A DNA stretch of 64,000 nucleotides from Alloalcanivorax gelatiniphagus. Its GTDB lineage: Bacteria > Pseudomonadota > Gammaproteobacteria > Pseudomonadales > Alcanivoracaceae. The stretch is taken from assembly GCF_005938655.1 (NCBI RefSeq), contig NZ_VCQT01000022.1, forward strand, positions 62,001 through 126,000. Direction: 5' to 3'. A program made the translations under genes and the position numbers. Shown here one piece after another: positions 1 to 10,671 of this stretch (position 1 is its first letter; the number at the start of each line of letters is the position of its first letter). Below the pieces are notes generated by a model. The model was not told where the DNA came from, ran no database searches, and saw only the letters and a program-made list of their open reading frames with translations.

Positions 1-890
1 GCCGGGGCGGCGGGGGTCAGGGTGCCGTCCTGGAGGGCGGTGAAGAACTCAGCGGCGACCTGGTCGCGGCGCGCCAGGTCGCCGATGTAATGGCCGAGCA
101 TGGGCCGGGTCACGGTGAGCGAGGCCGCGGCCAGGCGCGGCATGGCCAGCGGCTCCACCGGGCCGGAGGACTGGCCGAAGTTGACCAGATGGCCGCGCGG
201 GGCCAGACAGGCCAGGGAACCGTAGAAGGTGTCCTTGCCCACGGAGTCATAGGCGACCTGCACGCCACGGCCGTCGGTGATCGTCTTGACCGCTTCCGTC
301 ACGTCCTGCTCGCGGTAGAGAATCACATGGTCGCAGCCCTGGGCGCGGGCCTGCTCGGCCTTGGCCTCGCTGCCCACGGTGCCGATCACGGTGGCGCCCA
401 GGTGGTGCGCCCACTGGCACAGCAACTGGCCAACGCCGCCGGCGGCGGCCTGCACCAGCAGGGTGTGGCCGGGCTTGAGGGCGAACACGTCGGTCATCAG
501 CACCCGGGCGGTGAGGCCACGCACCATCATGCCGGCCACCAGGGTGTCGTCCAGGCCGTCCGGCAGACGCACCGCGTTGTCGGCCTTGATCAACCGCTCT
601 TCCGCGTAGGCGCCGTAGCCGTGGGCGATGTAGGCCACCCGGTCGCCGACCTGGAAGCGGTCCACGCCCTCGCCCACCGCCAGCACCTCGCCGGCCCCTT
701 CCAGGCCGGGCACGCCGGGCAGCGGCAGGGTCTGATACAGGCCGGAGCGCACATAGATGTCGTGGAAGTTGACCCCCACGGCGGTTTGCTTGAGATGCAG
801 CTCACCGGGCCCGGGGACGCCGATCTCGATGGGCTCGGCTTTCAGAACCTCGGGGCCGCCGGCTTCGTGCATCACCATGGCGATGGGCAT
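1..890 (-). CDS. NADPH:quinone oxidoreductase, zinc-independent MDR family (3' end cut by window)
   Basis: Medium-chain dehydrogenase/reductase of the Qor type, which reduces quinones with NADPH in the cytosol. The ATG at 890 is preceded by a clear AGGAG Shine-Dalgarno. The frame stays open for 296 codons to the window edge, so roughly the last 30 residues are missing (E. coli Qor is 327 aa). Visible landmarks are the N-terminal GroES-like fold (LPGVPGLEGAGEV, residues 58-70) and the nucleotide-binding glycine motif AAAGGVGQL at about 148-156. The structural-zinc cysteine cluster of alcohol dehydrogenases is absent, as expected for quinone reductases. It is transcribed toward the left edge, away from uvrB. 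Family assignment is firm; the physiological substrate cannot be read from sequence. Confidence 0.85.
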   Translation of the reverse strand, partial: MPIAMVMHEAGGPEVLKAEPIEIGVPGPGELHLKQTAVGVNFHDIYVRSGLYQTLPLPGVPGLEGAGEVLAVGEGVDRFQVGDRVAYIAHGYGAYAEERLIKADNAVRLPDGLDDTLVAGMMVRGLTARVLMTDVFALKPGHTLLVQAAAGGVGQLLCQWAHHLGATVIGTVGSEAKAEQARAQGCDHVILYREQDVTEAVKTITDGRGVQVAYDSVGKDTFYGSLACLAPRGHLVNFGQSSGPVEPLAMPRLAAASLTVTRPMLGHYIGDLARRDQVAAEFFTALQDGTLTPAAP

Positions 891-1029
891 GGGAACTCCT
901 TACTTCACGAATGAGGGCACACAGGATACAGCCCCCTTCGCCTTATCGCCGTTTTTTCCACCCCAAAACCGCCCTCTAAGCCCCAAATTTCCCCCAAAAA
1001 ACAGCCCTAAACCCAATAAAAACAACCCC

Positions 1030-1052
1030 TTACCGGGGTCCGACCCCGGCAA
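1030..1052 (-). terminator. possible terminator after uvrB
   Basis: A CCGGGG/CCCCGG hairpin at 1033-1049 lies just after the uvrB stop. On the minus strand it is followed by a loose T-rich stretch that begins several bases after the stem, so it is weaker than a canonical intrinsic terminator. The rest of 891-1069 is C-rich non-coding sequence with no gene I can support. Confidence 0.35.
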
Positions 1053-1069
1053 CGCCCCGGCAACGGCCG

Positions 1070-3085
1070 CTAGCGCATGAAGCCTTCTTCGCGGAGTTGG
1101 TGGATTTTGTCGCGGACGGCGGCGGCCTGTTCGAACTCCAGGTTCTTGGCGTGCTCCATCATTTCCGCTTCCAGCTTTTCGATGTCCTTGGCCACTTCCG
1201 CCGGGGAGCGGGCCACGTATTTGCCTTTGTCCTCCGCCACCTTGCGGTTGCGTTTGCGGTCCGGCTGGCCGGCGCCGGTGGTGTAGGCGTCGTCCATGAT
1301 GTCGCGGACCATTTTCTTGAGCCCCTGGGGGGTGATGCCCTGTTCCTTGTTGTGGGCGATCTGCTTGTTCCGGCGGCGCTCGGTTTCGTCCATGGCGCGG
1401 CGCATGGAGCCGGTGATTTCGTCCGCGTAGAGGATGGCGCGGCCATTGAGGTTGCGCGCCGCCCGACCGATGGTCTGGATCAGCGAGCGCTCGGCGCGCA
1501 GGAAGCCTTCCTTGTCGGCGTCCAGGATCGCCACCAGGGCCACCTCCGGCATGTCCAGGCCCTCGCGGAGCAGGTTGATGCCCACCAGCACGTCGAACTT
1601 GCCCAGGCGCAGGTCGCGGATGATTTCCACCCGCTCCACGGTGTCGATGTCGGAGTGCAGGTAGCGCACCTTGACGCCGTGCTCGTTGAGGTACTCGGTG
1701 AGGTCCTCGGCCATGCGCTTGGTGAGCGTGGTGACCAGCACCCGCTCGCCCTTCTGCACCGACTCGCGCACCTCGCCGAGCAGGTCGTCCACCTGGCTGC
1801 CCGCCGGGCGCACCTCGATGGCCGGGTCCACCAGGCCGGTGGGCCGCACCACCTGCTCCACCACCTGACCGGCGAATTTCTGTTCATAGGGGCCCGGGGT
1901 GGCGGAGACGAACACCATCTGCGGCGCCAGCCGTTCCCACTCCTCGAATTTGAGCGGCCGGTTGTCCAGGGCCGAGGGCAGCCGGAAGCCGAACTCCACC
2001 AGTGTTTCCTTGCGCGAGCGGTCGCCTTTGTACATGCCGCCGAGCTGGGGAATGGTGACGTGGGATTCGTCCACGATCAGCATGGCGTCCTCGGGCAGGT
2101 AGTCGAACAGGGTGGGCGGCGCCTCGCCGGGCTGGCGGCCGGAAAACAGCCGCGAGTAGTTTTCCACGCCGTTGCAGTAGCCCAGCTCCTGCAGCATCTC
2201 GATGTCGAAGCGGGTGCGCTGCTCCAGCCGCTGGGCTTCCACCAGCTTGTTGTTGTCCTTGAGCGTCTTGAGCCGGTCGTCCAGCTCGACCTTGATCTGG
2301 TCGATGGCCTTGAGCACCGTCTCCCGGGGGGTCACGTAGTGGCTCTTCGGGTAGATGGTGATGCGCCCCACCCGCTTGATCACCTCGCCGGTGAGCGGGT
2401 CGAAGATGCTGATGTCCTCGACCTCGTCGTCGAACAGCTCGATGCGCACCGCCTCTTTCTCTTCCTCCGCCGGGAAGATGTCGATGACGTCGCCGCGCAC
2501 CCGGTAGGTGGCGCGGCGGAAGTCCATCTCGTTTCGGGTGTACTGCAGCTCGGCGAGCCGGCGCAGCAGGTCGCGCTGGTCGATGCGGTCGCCGCGCACC
2601 AGGTGCAGCACCATGGCGTGGTAGCTGGCCGGGTCGCCCAGGCCGTAGATGGCGGACACGGTGGCGACGATGATGGTGTCGCGGCGCTCCAGGATCGCCT
2701 TGGTGGCGGACAGGCGCATCTGCTCGATGTGCTCGTTCACCGAGGCGTCCTTCTCGATGAAGGTGTCGGAGCTGGGGACGTAGGCTTCCGGCTGGTAGTA
2801 GTCGTAGTAGGAGACGAAGTACTCCACCGCGTTCTCCGGGAAGAACGCCTTGAACTCCCCGTAGAGCTGAGCGGCCAGGGTCTTGTTGGGCGCCAGGATA
2901 ATGGTGGGCCGCTGGACCTGCTGGATCACGTTGGCCATGGTGAAGGTCTTGCCGGAGCCGGTCACGCCGAGCAGGGTCTGGTGGCCCAGGCCATCGTGAA
3001 TGCCCTCCACCAGACTGGCGATGGCGGTGGGCTGATCGCCGGCGGGCTGGTACTCCGAATGCAGCTTGAAGGCGGTGTCCGTCAT
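1070..3085 (-). CDS. uvrB: UvrABC nucleotide excision repair subunit B
   Basis: UvrB (671 aa; E. coli 673) is the damage-verifying helicase-like subunit. It is loaded on DNA by UvrA and then recruits UvrC. Visible motifs are Walker A GVTGSGKT (40-47), the tyrosine-rich beta-hairpin [10 protein letters not shown] near residue 95, the DESH helicase box near residue 340, motif [11 protein letters not shown], and a C-terminal UVR coiled-coil for UvrC contact (about 630-668). The ATG at 3085 was chosen because [12 protein letters not shown] aligns with family N-termini; the frame continues 59 codons further upstream through a REP palindrome, which is not plausible coding sequence. I saw no CTGT-N8-ACAG LexA box in the upstream 200 bp. 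Confidence 0.97.
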   Translation of the reverse strand: MTDTAFKLHSEYQPAGDQPTAIASLVEGIHDGLGHQTLLGVTGSGKTFTMANVIQQVQRPTIILAPNKTLAAQLYGEFKAFFPENAVEYFVSYYDYYQPEAYVPSSDTFIEKDASVNEHIEQMRLSATKAILERRDTIIVATVSAIYGLGDPASYHAMVLHLVRGDRIDQRDLLRRLAELQYTRNEMDFRRATYRVRGDVIDIFPAEEEKEAVRIELFDDEVEDISIFDPLTGEVIKRVGRITIYPKSHYVTPRETVLKAIDQIKVELDDRLKTLKDNNKLVEAQRLEQRTRFDIEMLQELGYCNGVENYSRLFSGRQPGEAPPTLFDYLPEDAMLIVDESHVTIPQLGGMYKGDRSRKETLVEFGFRLPSALDNRPLKFEEWERLAPQMVFVSATPGPYEQKFAGQVVEQVVRPTGLVDPAIEVRPAGSQVDDLLGEVRESVQKGERVLVTTLTKRMAEDLTEYLNEHGVKVRYLHSDIDTVERVEIIRDLRLGKFDVLVGINLLREGLDMPEVALVAILDADKEGFLRAERSLIQTIGRAARNLNGRAILYADEITGSMRRAMDETERRRNKQIAHNKEQGITPQGLKKMVRDIMDDAYTTGAGQPDRKRNRKVAEDKGKYVARSPAEVAKDIEKLEAEMMEHAKNLEFEQAAAVRDKIHQLREEGFMR

Positions 3086-3118
3086 GGGATTCCTGATAGG
3101 TGGTGGCTCCCCCCTTGC

Positions 3119-3170
3119 TGTAGGAGCGGCTTCAGCCGCGATGCCCTTCGCGGCTGAAGCCGCTCCTACA
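3119..3170. repeat. REPIN: two inverted REP copies
   Basis: Left half GTAGGAGCGGCTTCAGCCGC followed by CGA, a short spacer, then the inverse copy. It lies between the divergent uvrB and aminotransferase genes. Both halves are of the G/C-stem subtype (GCGGCT-TC-AGCCGC). Confidence 0.9.
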
Positions 3171-3285
3171 AGGGAGACTCTGAATACGGTAGTATTGGCT
3201 ACCCTGAACCGCGCCACGGCGCGCCGTCCAGGGTGCCCCCGGCATGGCGCCCGGGGCGTCAACTCATTAGAGAGATGAGGAGTGC

Positions 3286-4476
3286 ATGTCCGATATCAAC
3301 CTTTCCGACCGCGTACAACGCATCAAGCCTTCCCCGACGCTGGCGATTACTTCCAAAGCCGCTGAACTGCGTGCCGAGGGCAAGGACATCATCGGCCTGG
3401 GCGCGGGCGAGCCGGATTTCGATACCCCGGATCATATCAAACAGGCCGCCATCGAGGCGATCAACGCCGGTAAAACCAAGTATACCCCGGTGGACGGCAC
3501 TCCCGGCCTGAAGAAGGCCATCATCGCCAAATTCAAGAACGAGAACAGCCTGGACTACGAGGCCAACCAGATCCTGGTGTCCAGCGGCGGCAAGCAGAGC
3601 TTCTTCAACATGGCCCTGGCGCTGTTCAACGACGGCGACGAGGCGATCATCCCGGCGCCCTACTGGGTGAGCTACCCGGACATGGTGAAAGTGGCCGGCG
3701 GCGTGCCGGTGATCCTGGAAACCGACGTGGACAGCCGCTTCAAGATCACCCCGGAACAGCTGGAAAAGGCGATCACGCCGAAGACCCGCCTGTTCGTGAT
3801 CAACAGCCCGTCCAACCCGTCCGGCATGGCCTACTCCGAAGAGGAACTGGCCGCCCTGGGCGAGGTGCTCAAGAAGCACCCGGACATCGTGGTCGCCACC
3901 GACGACATGTACGAGCACATCCTTTGGACCGGCAAGCCGTTCGTGAACATCGTCAACGCCTGCCCGGAGCTGTATGACCGCACCGTGGTGATGAACGGCG
4001 TGTCCAAGGCCTACTCCATGACCGGCTGGCGGATCGGCTACGCCGGCGGCCCGCAGAAGCTGATCGCGGCCATGAAGAAGGTGCAGAGCCAGAGCACCTC
4101 CAACCCGGCCTCCATCAGCCAGGCCGCCGCCGAGGCCGCCCTGTCCGGCGACCAGCAGTGCGTGAAGGACATGGTCAAGGCGTTCAAGGAACGTCACGAC
4201 TATGTGGTGGACGCTCTCAACAAGCTGCCGGGCGTGACCTGCGCCGCCGGCGACGGCACCTTCTACGCCTTCCCGGACTTCTCCGGCGCCATCGCCGCCA
4301 TGGACGGGGTGGAAAGCTGCACCGACCTGGCCGCCAAACTGCTGGAGACCGCGGAAGTGGCCCTGGTACCCGGTTCCGCCTTCGGCGCCCCGGGCTGCCT
4401 GCGCCTGTCCTTCGCCACCGGCATGGACACCCTGAAAGAGGCGATCCGTCGCATCGAGCAGGCGCTGTCTAAATAA
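3286..4476 (+). CDS. aspC: pyridoxal-phosphate aminotransferase, aspartate aminotransferase type (class I, subgroup Ib)
   Basis: 396-aa fold-type I aminotransferase that interconverts aspartate and oxaloacetate, with 2-oxoglutarate/glutamate as partner. The PLP-binding lysine is K241 in [24 protein letters not shown] (173-180) and the substrate-carboxylate arginine in CLRLSFATG near the C-terminus are present. GAGG lies just before the ATG. The sequence resembles the Thermus/Rhizobium Ib group more than E. coli AspC, so some activity on prephenate or other amino acids is possible. Single gene, followed by tRNA-Asn. The symbol is by function, not by orthology to E. coli aspC. Confidence 0.93.
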   Translation: MSDINLSDRVQRIKPSPTLAITSKAAELRAEGKDIIGLGAGEPDFDTPDHIKQAAIEAINAGKTKYTPVDGTPGLKKAIIAKFKNENSLDYEANQILVSSGGKQSFFNMALALFNDGDEAIIPAPYWVSYPDMVKVAGGVPVILETDVDSRFKITPEQLEKAITPKTRLFVINSPSNPSGMAYSEEELAALGEVLKKHPDIVVATDDMYEHILWTGKPFVNIVNACPELYDRTVVMNGVSKAYSMTGWRIGYAGGPQKLIAAMKKVQSQSTSNPASISQAAAEAALSGDQQCVKDMVKAFKERHDYVVDALNKLPGVTCAAGDGTFYAFPDFSGAIAAMDGVESCTDLAAKLLETAEVALVPGSAFGAPGCLRLSFATGMDTLKEAIRRIEQALSK

Positions 4477-4498
4477 GCAGCAAACGGTCCCCGGGGTG

Positions 4499-4527
4499 TT
4501 GACGACCCCGGGGGTCGCCACTACTAT
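4499..4527 (+). promoter_or_regulatory. sigma-70 promoter of tRNA-Asn
   Basis: TTGACG (4499-4504), a 17-bp spacer, then TACTAT (4522-4527), with a GC-rich discriminator and the tRNA 5' end 17 bp further on. Near-consensus spacing and position support it as the tRNA promoter. Confidence 0.8.
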
Positions 4528-4543
4528 ACGCGCCTCAAGTTAT

Positions 4544-4619
4544 TCCGCCTTAGCTCAGTTGGTAGAGCAGCTGACTGTTAATCAGCGGGTCGCTGGTTCG
4601 AGCCCAGCAGGCGGAGCCA
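4544..4619 (+). tRNA. tRNA-Asn (anticodon GUU)
   Basis: 76-nt cloverleaf. Acceptor TCCGCCT pairs with AGGCGGA, the D-stem is GCTC/GAGC, the anticodon stem GCTGA/TCAGC encloses CTGTTAA (anticodon GTT), the T-loop is TTCGAGC, and the CCA end is encoded. Discriminator base is G. Confidence 0.97.
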
Positions 4620-4625
4620 AATAGG

Positions 4626-4658
4626 AAACCCCGGCATCGAAAGATGACGGGGTTTTTT
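4626..4658 (+). terminator. intrinsic terminator of tRNA-Asn
   Basis: AAACCCCG, a loop, then CGGGGTTTTTT with a T-run, starting 7 bp after the encoded CCA. Confidence 0.85.
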
Positions 4659-4829
4659 ATTTGGCTCTGAATGTTTACCTGGCGTAGCCCAGCAGGGTGA
4701 GCGGGGAATTGTGAAAGCACCGCTTTCACCCCGCGAACGCCCCGTCGCATGCAGGCGACGGGGCCGGGGGAGCCAAATTATAAGGGCCCGTCCACCAGGC
4801 AAGCCCTTTTTCGTTGCCCGGCCCCAACC

Positions 4830-4894
4830 GTAGGTGCGACTTCAGTCGCGATCACCGCGATGCCATCGGCATCGCGGCTGAAGCCGCTCCTACA
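4830..4894. repeat. REPIN, mixed subtype, in array copy 1
   Basis: The left half has the A/T-stem variant GCGACTTCAGTCGC and the right half the G/C-stem variant GCGGCTGAAGCCGC. Confidence 0.85.
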
Positions 4895-4995
4895 CAGCTA
4901 AGCTATCAAGACGCCGGCCGCGTGAGGCCCTTCCAGGGAGCCAATTAGAAGGACCTGCCCACCAGGCAAGCCCTTTTTCGTTGCCCGGCCCCACC

Positions 4996-5060
4996 GTAGG
5001 TGCGACTTCAGTCGCGATCAGCGGGATGCCATCGGCATCGCGGCTGAAGCCGCTCCTACA
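4996..5060. repeat. REPIN, mixed subtype, in array copy 2
   Basis: Same mixed pair of halves as in copy 1, which indicates duplication of the whole unit rather than independent insertions. Confidence 0.85.
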
Positions 5061-5162
5061 CAGCTAAGCTATCAAGACGCCGGCCGCGTGAGGCCCTTCC
5101 AGGGAGCCAACTAGAAGGACCTGCCCACCAGGCAAGCCCTTTTTCGTTGCCCGGCCCCAACC

Positions 5163-5227
5163 GTAGGAGCGACTTCAGTCGCGATCAGCGGCGGAGCTCT
5201 CTTCATCGCGACTGAAGTCGCTCCTAC
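5163..5227. repeat. REPIN in array copy 3, both halves A/T subtype
   Basis: GTAGGAGCGACTTCAGTCGC and its inverse. Unlike the first two copies, both halves carry the A/T stem. Confidence 0.85.
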
Positions 5228-5361
5228 GGCAACCTCCAATCACCATCGGACATCCCCGGCCACACCACCTCATCGCGCCCGGTCACCATCCCGTCACACT
5301 CTCTCCCTATGGTGCTTTTTTCCTAATCGGGCGCTGGCCCTTTTTGCCTGGAGAAGTACCC

Positions 5362-6996
5362 ATGAATGTTCGCGCTGTTTCCCCCTTTTCCCGTCGTGCG
5401 CGTTGGTCGCTGTTGGCCTGCGCGGTGGCTTTGAGTGCCTGCGGCGGCGATAGCGACCATGATCCGGTGGGGGCGACCGATCCGGCGCCGCCGGAGGCGC
5501 GGTCCGGCGGCTGGACCCACGGCGATCTGCATGTGCACACCTATCAGTCCAACGATGCCCAGGTGTCGCTGGAAAGCGTGCTCGACGATGGGCTGGACCG
5601 CTACGGCCTGGATTGGATGGCGCTTTCCAATCATCTGCGCATGTCCGATCGCGACCATACCGGCACCGGCCTGCAGGGCGGCGGCATTCCTTTTTCCCGG
5701 GGACTGGTGGAGTACGAGAAGCCCTATGTGGAACAGGCCCAGGCCGAGGGTCGCTACAAGGGCAAGACCATTTTCTCCACGGTGGAGTGGGACATGCCCA
5801 CCCATGACCATGTGAACATCGGCATCGGCCTGGAAGACCCCTACGGCGATGACAGCCTGCGGGCGGTGGCGGAGTTCGAGTATATGTTCACCAACCGGGA
5901 CCCGGCCCTGTTCGATGCCGACCTGGTGGATTTCCTGAGCGACCAGACCCGCGCCTACTCCACCCATGCGGACTCGCTGAAGGCACTGGAATGGTTGCGC
6001 GACAACCGCCCGGACAGCTACATGCTGCTGAACCATCCGAACCGCTATATGAACAAGTACACGGTGGCCCAGCTCCGCGAGATGAACGATCTGGCGCCGG
6101 ACATCTTCTTCGCCATCGAGGGCATGGTGGGTAACCAGATGGAGCCGGATCGGGGCGGTTACGTGGAAGCCTATACCGATGCCAATCTGACTTCGCGCAC
6201 CTACGGCGGCACCGACTACATCGTGGCCAAGCTGGGCGGCCCCTGGGACGCGCTGCTGGGCGAGGGCCGGCGCATCTGGACGGTGGCCAACTCCGACTAC
6301 CATTTCACCACCGCCCAGGGCCGCTACAGCAGCGGCTATGCGCCCGGTGAGTACGCCAAGACCTATGTGTGGCTGGAAGACGATGCCCACACGCCGGCCG
6401 ACCTACTCGCGGCGCTGCGCGGCGGCCGTCTGTTCGGGGTGTTCGGCGATCTGATCGACGCGCTGGATTTCCGCGCCGAGGGCGCCGGGGAAACGGCGGT
6501 AATGGGTGGCGATCTGGCGGTGTCCCAGGGCGACCAGGTGCGGGTGACCATTCGCTTTCGCAGCCCGGAAAGCAACCATTACGAGTACCCGCTGGAAAGC
6601 GGCCACAAGGTCAACGCACGGCCGGTGGTGGACCATGTGGACCTGATCGTCGGCGACGTCACCGCGCCGGCCTCGCCGCAGGACCCGGACTACGCCGACG
6701 CCACCAACCCGAGCACCCGGGTGGTGGCCCGTTTCAATGCCAACGACTGGACCGTGGATGAGGACGGCTTCGCCACCCTTACCCACAGCGTGACGATCAC
6801 CGGCGATCAGTACCTGCGTTTGCGCGGTACCAACCTGGCGCCCGATGTGGCGGATGAAACCGTGGACGGCGAACCGCAGCCGGACCGCAAGGTGGATCTG
6901 AGCAACGACGCGGCACGTTTCGATGCGATCAACGCGCGCAACTTCAACGATCTTTGGTTCTATTCAAACCCCATCTTCGTATCCGTGAAACGCTGA
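5362..6996 (+). CDS. PHP-domain-like metallohydrolase lipoprotein
   Basis: 544 aa. The first 27 residues form a lipoprotein signal ending in the lipobox LSAC (C27), so the protein should be membrane-anchored and face the periplasm or outside. Directly after it comes HGDLHVHT (H57 and H59), the first metal-binding motif of PHP phosphoesterases. Further likely ligands are SNHL, HPNRY and SDYH. The C-terminal third (from about 380) is a beta-rich region of unknown family. The ATG at 5362 has GGAGAAG upstream; an in-frame TTG at 5344 is less likely. The gene stands alone with a strong terminator. The substrate is unknown; phosphoesters or nucleotides are possible. Confidence 0.8.
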   Translation: MNVRAVSPFSRRARWSLLACAVALSACGGDSDHDPVGATDPAPPEARSGGWTHGDLHVHTYQSNDAQVSLESVLDDGLDRYGLDWMALSNHLRMSDRDHTGTGLQGGGIPFSRGLVEYEKPYVEQAQAEGRYKGKTIFSTVEWDMPTHDHVNIGIGLEDPYGDDSLRAVAEFEYMFTNRDPALFDADLVDFLSDQTRAYSTHADSLKALEWLRDNRPDSYMLLNHPNRYMNKYTVAQLREMNDLAPDIFFAIEGMVGNQMEPDRGGYVEAYTDANLTSRTYGGTDYIVAKLGGPWDALLGEGRRIWTVANSDYHFTTAQGRYSSGYAPGEYAKTYVWLEDDAHTPADLLAALRGGRLFGVFGDLIDALDFRAEGAGETAVMGGDLAVSQGDQVRVTIRFRSPESNHYEYPLESGHKVNARPVVDHVDLIVGDVTAPASPQDPDYADATNPSTRVVARFNANDWTVDEDGFATLTHSVTITGDQYLRLRGTNLAPDVADETVDGEPQPDRKVDLSNDAARFDAINARNFNDLWFYSNPIFVSVKR

Positions 6997-7005
6997 ACAC
7001 TGACC

Positions 7006-7036
7006 GGAGTCGGGCGCCCTGCCCGACTCCTTTTTT
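7006..7036 (+). terminator. intrinsic terminator of the PHP lipoprotein gene
   Basis: GGAGTCGGGC, a short loop, GCCCGACTCC, then TTTTTT, 10 bp after the stop. Confidence 0.92.
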
Positions 7037-7056
7037 AAATTTTGTTAATTTAGCGC

Positions 7057-7090
7057 AACCGTTCACACGTTCTTGAAGTAACCGTTCACA
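7057..7090 (+). promoter_or_regulatory. 11-bp direct repeat upstream of the polysaccharide initiator gene
   Basis: AACCGTTCACA occurs exactly twice (7057-7067 and 7080-7090), 23 bp apart, about two helical turns. This fits binding of a regulator to one DNA face. It lies 120-155 bp before the initiating transferase gene. The regulator is unknown. Confidence 0.5.
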
Positions 7091-7212
7091 AACCCCGCAA
7101 CACACCCGCTTTCACCCCGCTCGAAGCCATTAGACTCCCCTGTCAACCACGCCAGTGATGGCCCGGTTCCCCCTTCCAATGGAACCGGATGCATGACATC
7201 GAGGGATTGGGT

Positions 7213-8532
7213 ATGCCCAATGATGGCGCCGTAATATCAACCCCATCGCAGAACTTTCTGGAATTCGAGCCGACGCGACATCGGCGCTGGTACGAACGAA
7301 TTCTTCTTAACACGCCACTGGGCCGTGTGCTTTCGTTGCTGCTGGTGGCACTGGTGCCGTTCTATCTCGGCTATGGCTACTGGCATTCGCCGGCGGCGCC
7401 CCATCAACAGCTGACGCTGGGACTTCTTGCTGGCGCGTTCCTGGTCAACGCGCTGCTGTCCCGATCGTTGTCGCAATATCCGGGTGGCAATCTGATCGCC
7501 TATCAGCTGGCGGTCACCGCCGGCACCATCGCGGTCACACTGCTGGCGATTGTCACCTTGCGGTTGGGCTATGCCCGCAAGCCGCTGTTTATCGGCTTTG
7601 CCTTGCTGATGGGCGCGCAGGTGGTGGCGGTGTTGTTGAAGGCCCGCTTCCGTTACACCAAGTTCGCTCTGGTGCCGGGCGGCGATCTGACCGAGCCCGG
7701 GAATTGCCGGGACTTCGCTCGCTTCCTGACCTTGAAGAGTCCCCGGGACCGGCGCCGCTTCGACGCCCTGGTGGTGGATATGAAGGCGCCGCTCAGCGAC
7801 GAGTGGCTGCGGTTTATCGAGCGCCAGAAGGGGCGCGATATTCCGGTGTTGAGCGGCAAGTACCTGAACGAATCCCTGGAAGGCAGTGTCGATCTGGACG
7901 GGATCAACCGGTCCGATCTGCGCGCGCTGAAGCCAAACCCGCTGTACCTGCTCGGCAAGCGGCTTTTGGACGTGGCCGGCACCTTGCTGCTGCTGCCGGT
8001 GGCACTCCCGCTACTGGCACTGGTGGCGCTGGCGATCCGGCTGGAGTCACCGGGGCCGGCGCTGTTTATTCAGGACCGGGTGGGCGCCGACAACAGGAAC
8101 TTCCGCATGCTGAAGTTCCGCTCCATGCGCCTGCCGGACGGCGATGAAAGTGACCGGCCACGCTTCGCCGATCAGGAAGAGCATCGCATCACGCCGCTGG
8201 GCCGCCTGATACGACGCAGCCGGCTGGACGAACTGCCGCAGCTCTGGAACGTGCTGAAGGGCGACATGAGTCTGATCGGCCCGCGGCCGGAGCAACCCCG
8301 TTTTGCGCGGTCGTTCGACCGGGCGGTGCCGTTCTACAGCTATCGGCACATGATTAAGCCCGGCATCACCGGCTGGGCCCAGGTGCAGCAGGGCTACGCC
8401 TGCGACGTGGTGGACACGCGCAAGAAAGTGGAACACGACTTCTACTACATCAAGCACCTGGGGCCGGTGCTGGATCTTCTGATCGTGATGAAAACTCTGC
8501 ACACCATGGTCACCGGGTTTGGCGCGCGCTGA
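7213..8532 (+). CDS. undecaprenyl-phosphate sugar phosphotransferase (WbaP/WcaJ-type polyprenol PGT)
   Basis: Initiates polysaccharide assembly by moving a hexose-1-phosphate, likely Gal-1-P or Glc-1-P, onto undecaprenyl phosphate in the inner membrane. The N-terminal half has several hydrophobic segments, then a soluble region. The last about 200 residues form the bacterial sugar transferase domain: KRLLDVAGTLLLLP, MLKFRSMR, SRLDELPQLWNVLKGDMS, GPRPE and KPGITGWAQVQ. The ATG at 7213 has GAGGG at good spacing; an upstream ATG at 7189 with a weak site would add 8 residues. It is convergent with the glycosyltransferase operon, and its stop TGA abuts that operon's stop directly. Specificity for Gal is inferred from the glf and galE neighbours. 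Confidence 0.9.
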   Translation: MPNDGAVISTPSQNFLEFEPTRHRRWYERILLNTPLGRVLSLLLVALVPFYLGYGYWHSPAAPHQQLTLGLLAGAFLVNALLSRSLSQYPGGNLIAYQLAVTAGTIAVTLLAIVTLRLGYARKPLFIGFALLMGAQVVAVLLKARFRYTKFALVPGGDLTEPGNCRDFARFLTLKSPRDRRRFDALVVDMKAPLSDEWLRFIERQKGRDIPVLSGKYLNESLEGSVDLDGINRSDLRALKPNPLYLLGKRLLDVAGTLLLLPVALPLLALVALAIRLESPGPALFIQDRVGADNRNFRMLKFRSMRLPDGDESDRPRFADQEEHRITPLGRLIRRSRLDELPQLWNVLKGDMSLIGPRPEQPRFARSFDRAVPFYSYRHMIKPGITGWAQVQQGYACDVVDTRKKVEHDFYYIKHLGPVLDLLIVMKTLHTMVTGFGAR

Positions 8533-10658
<2,126 letters not shown>

Positions 10659-10671
10659 TCAAGCTCCCTTT

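Larger units (their letters stand above)
4771..5227. repeat. tandem array of about 2.7 copies of a 166-168 bp unit downstream of tRNA-Asn
   Basis: Units start at 4771, 4939 and 5105, each with AGCCAA, the same string that ends the tRNA-Asn gene. Each then has a conserved ACCAGGCAAGCCCTTTTTCG segment and one REP element. The first two copies also share a tail ending at the next unit start. The stretch 4660-4770 before the array holds an 11-nt exact copy of the tRNA-Asn T-arm/acceptor (AGCCCAGCAGG, 4686-4696) and two GC hairpins. No credible protein gene lies in 4620-5361. Confidence 0.9.

Noticed and set aside
1097-3157. Long open frame antisense to uvrB (686 codons)
   Set aside because: It is a GC-rich shadow frame of uvrB, full of low-complexity His/Val/Gly/Leu strings, and has no family motif or ribosome-binding site.
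3086-3285. LexA box for uvrB
   Set aside because: No CTGT-N8-ACAG match was found between uvrB and the aminotransferase gene; only a REPIN is there.
3259-4521. 420-codon frame antisense to the aminotransferase gene
   Set aside because: Composition (long Gly/His/Val runs) and lack of any motif mark it as the reverse-strand shadow of a genuine gene.
4660-4802. Short minus-strand frames over the tRNA-Asn terminator region
   Set aside because: They extend through the tRNA and repeats, have no Shine-Dalgarno and no motif.
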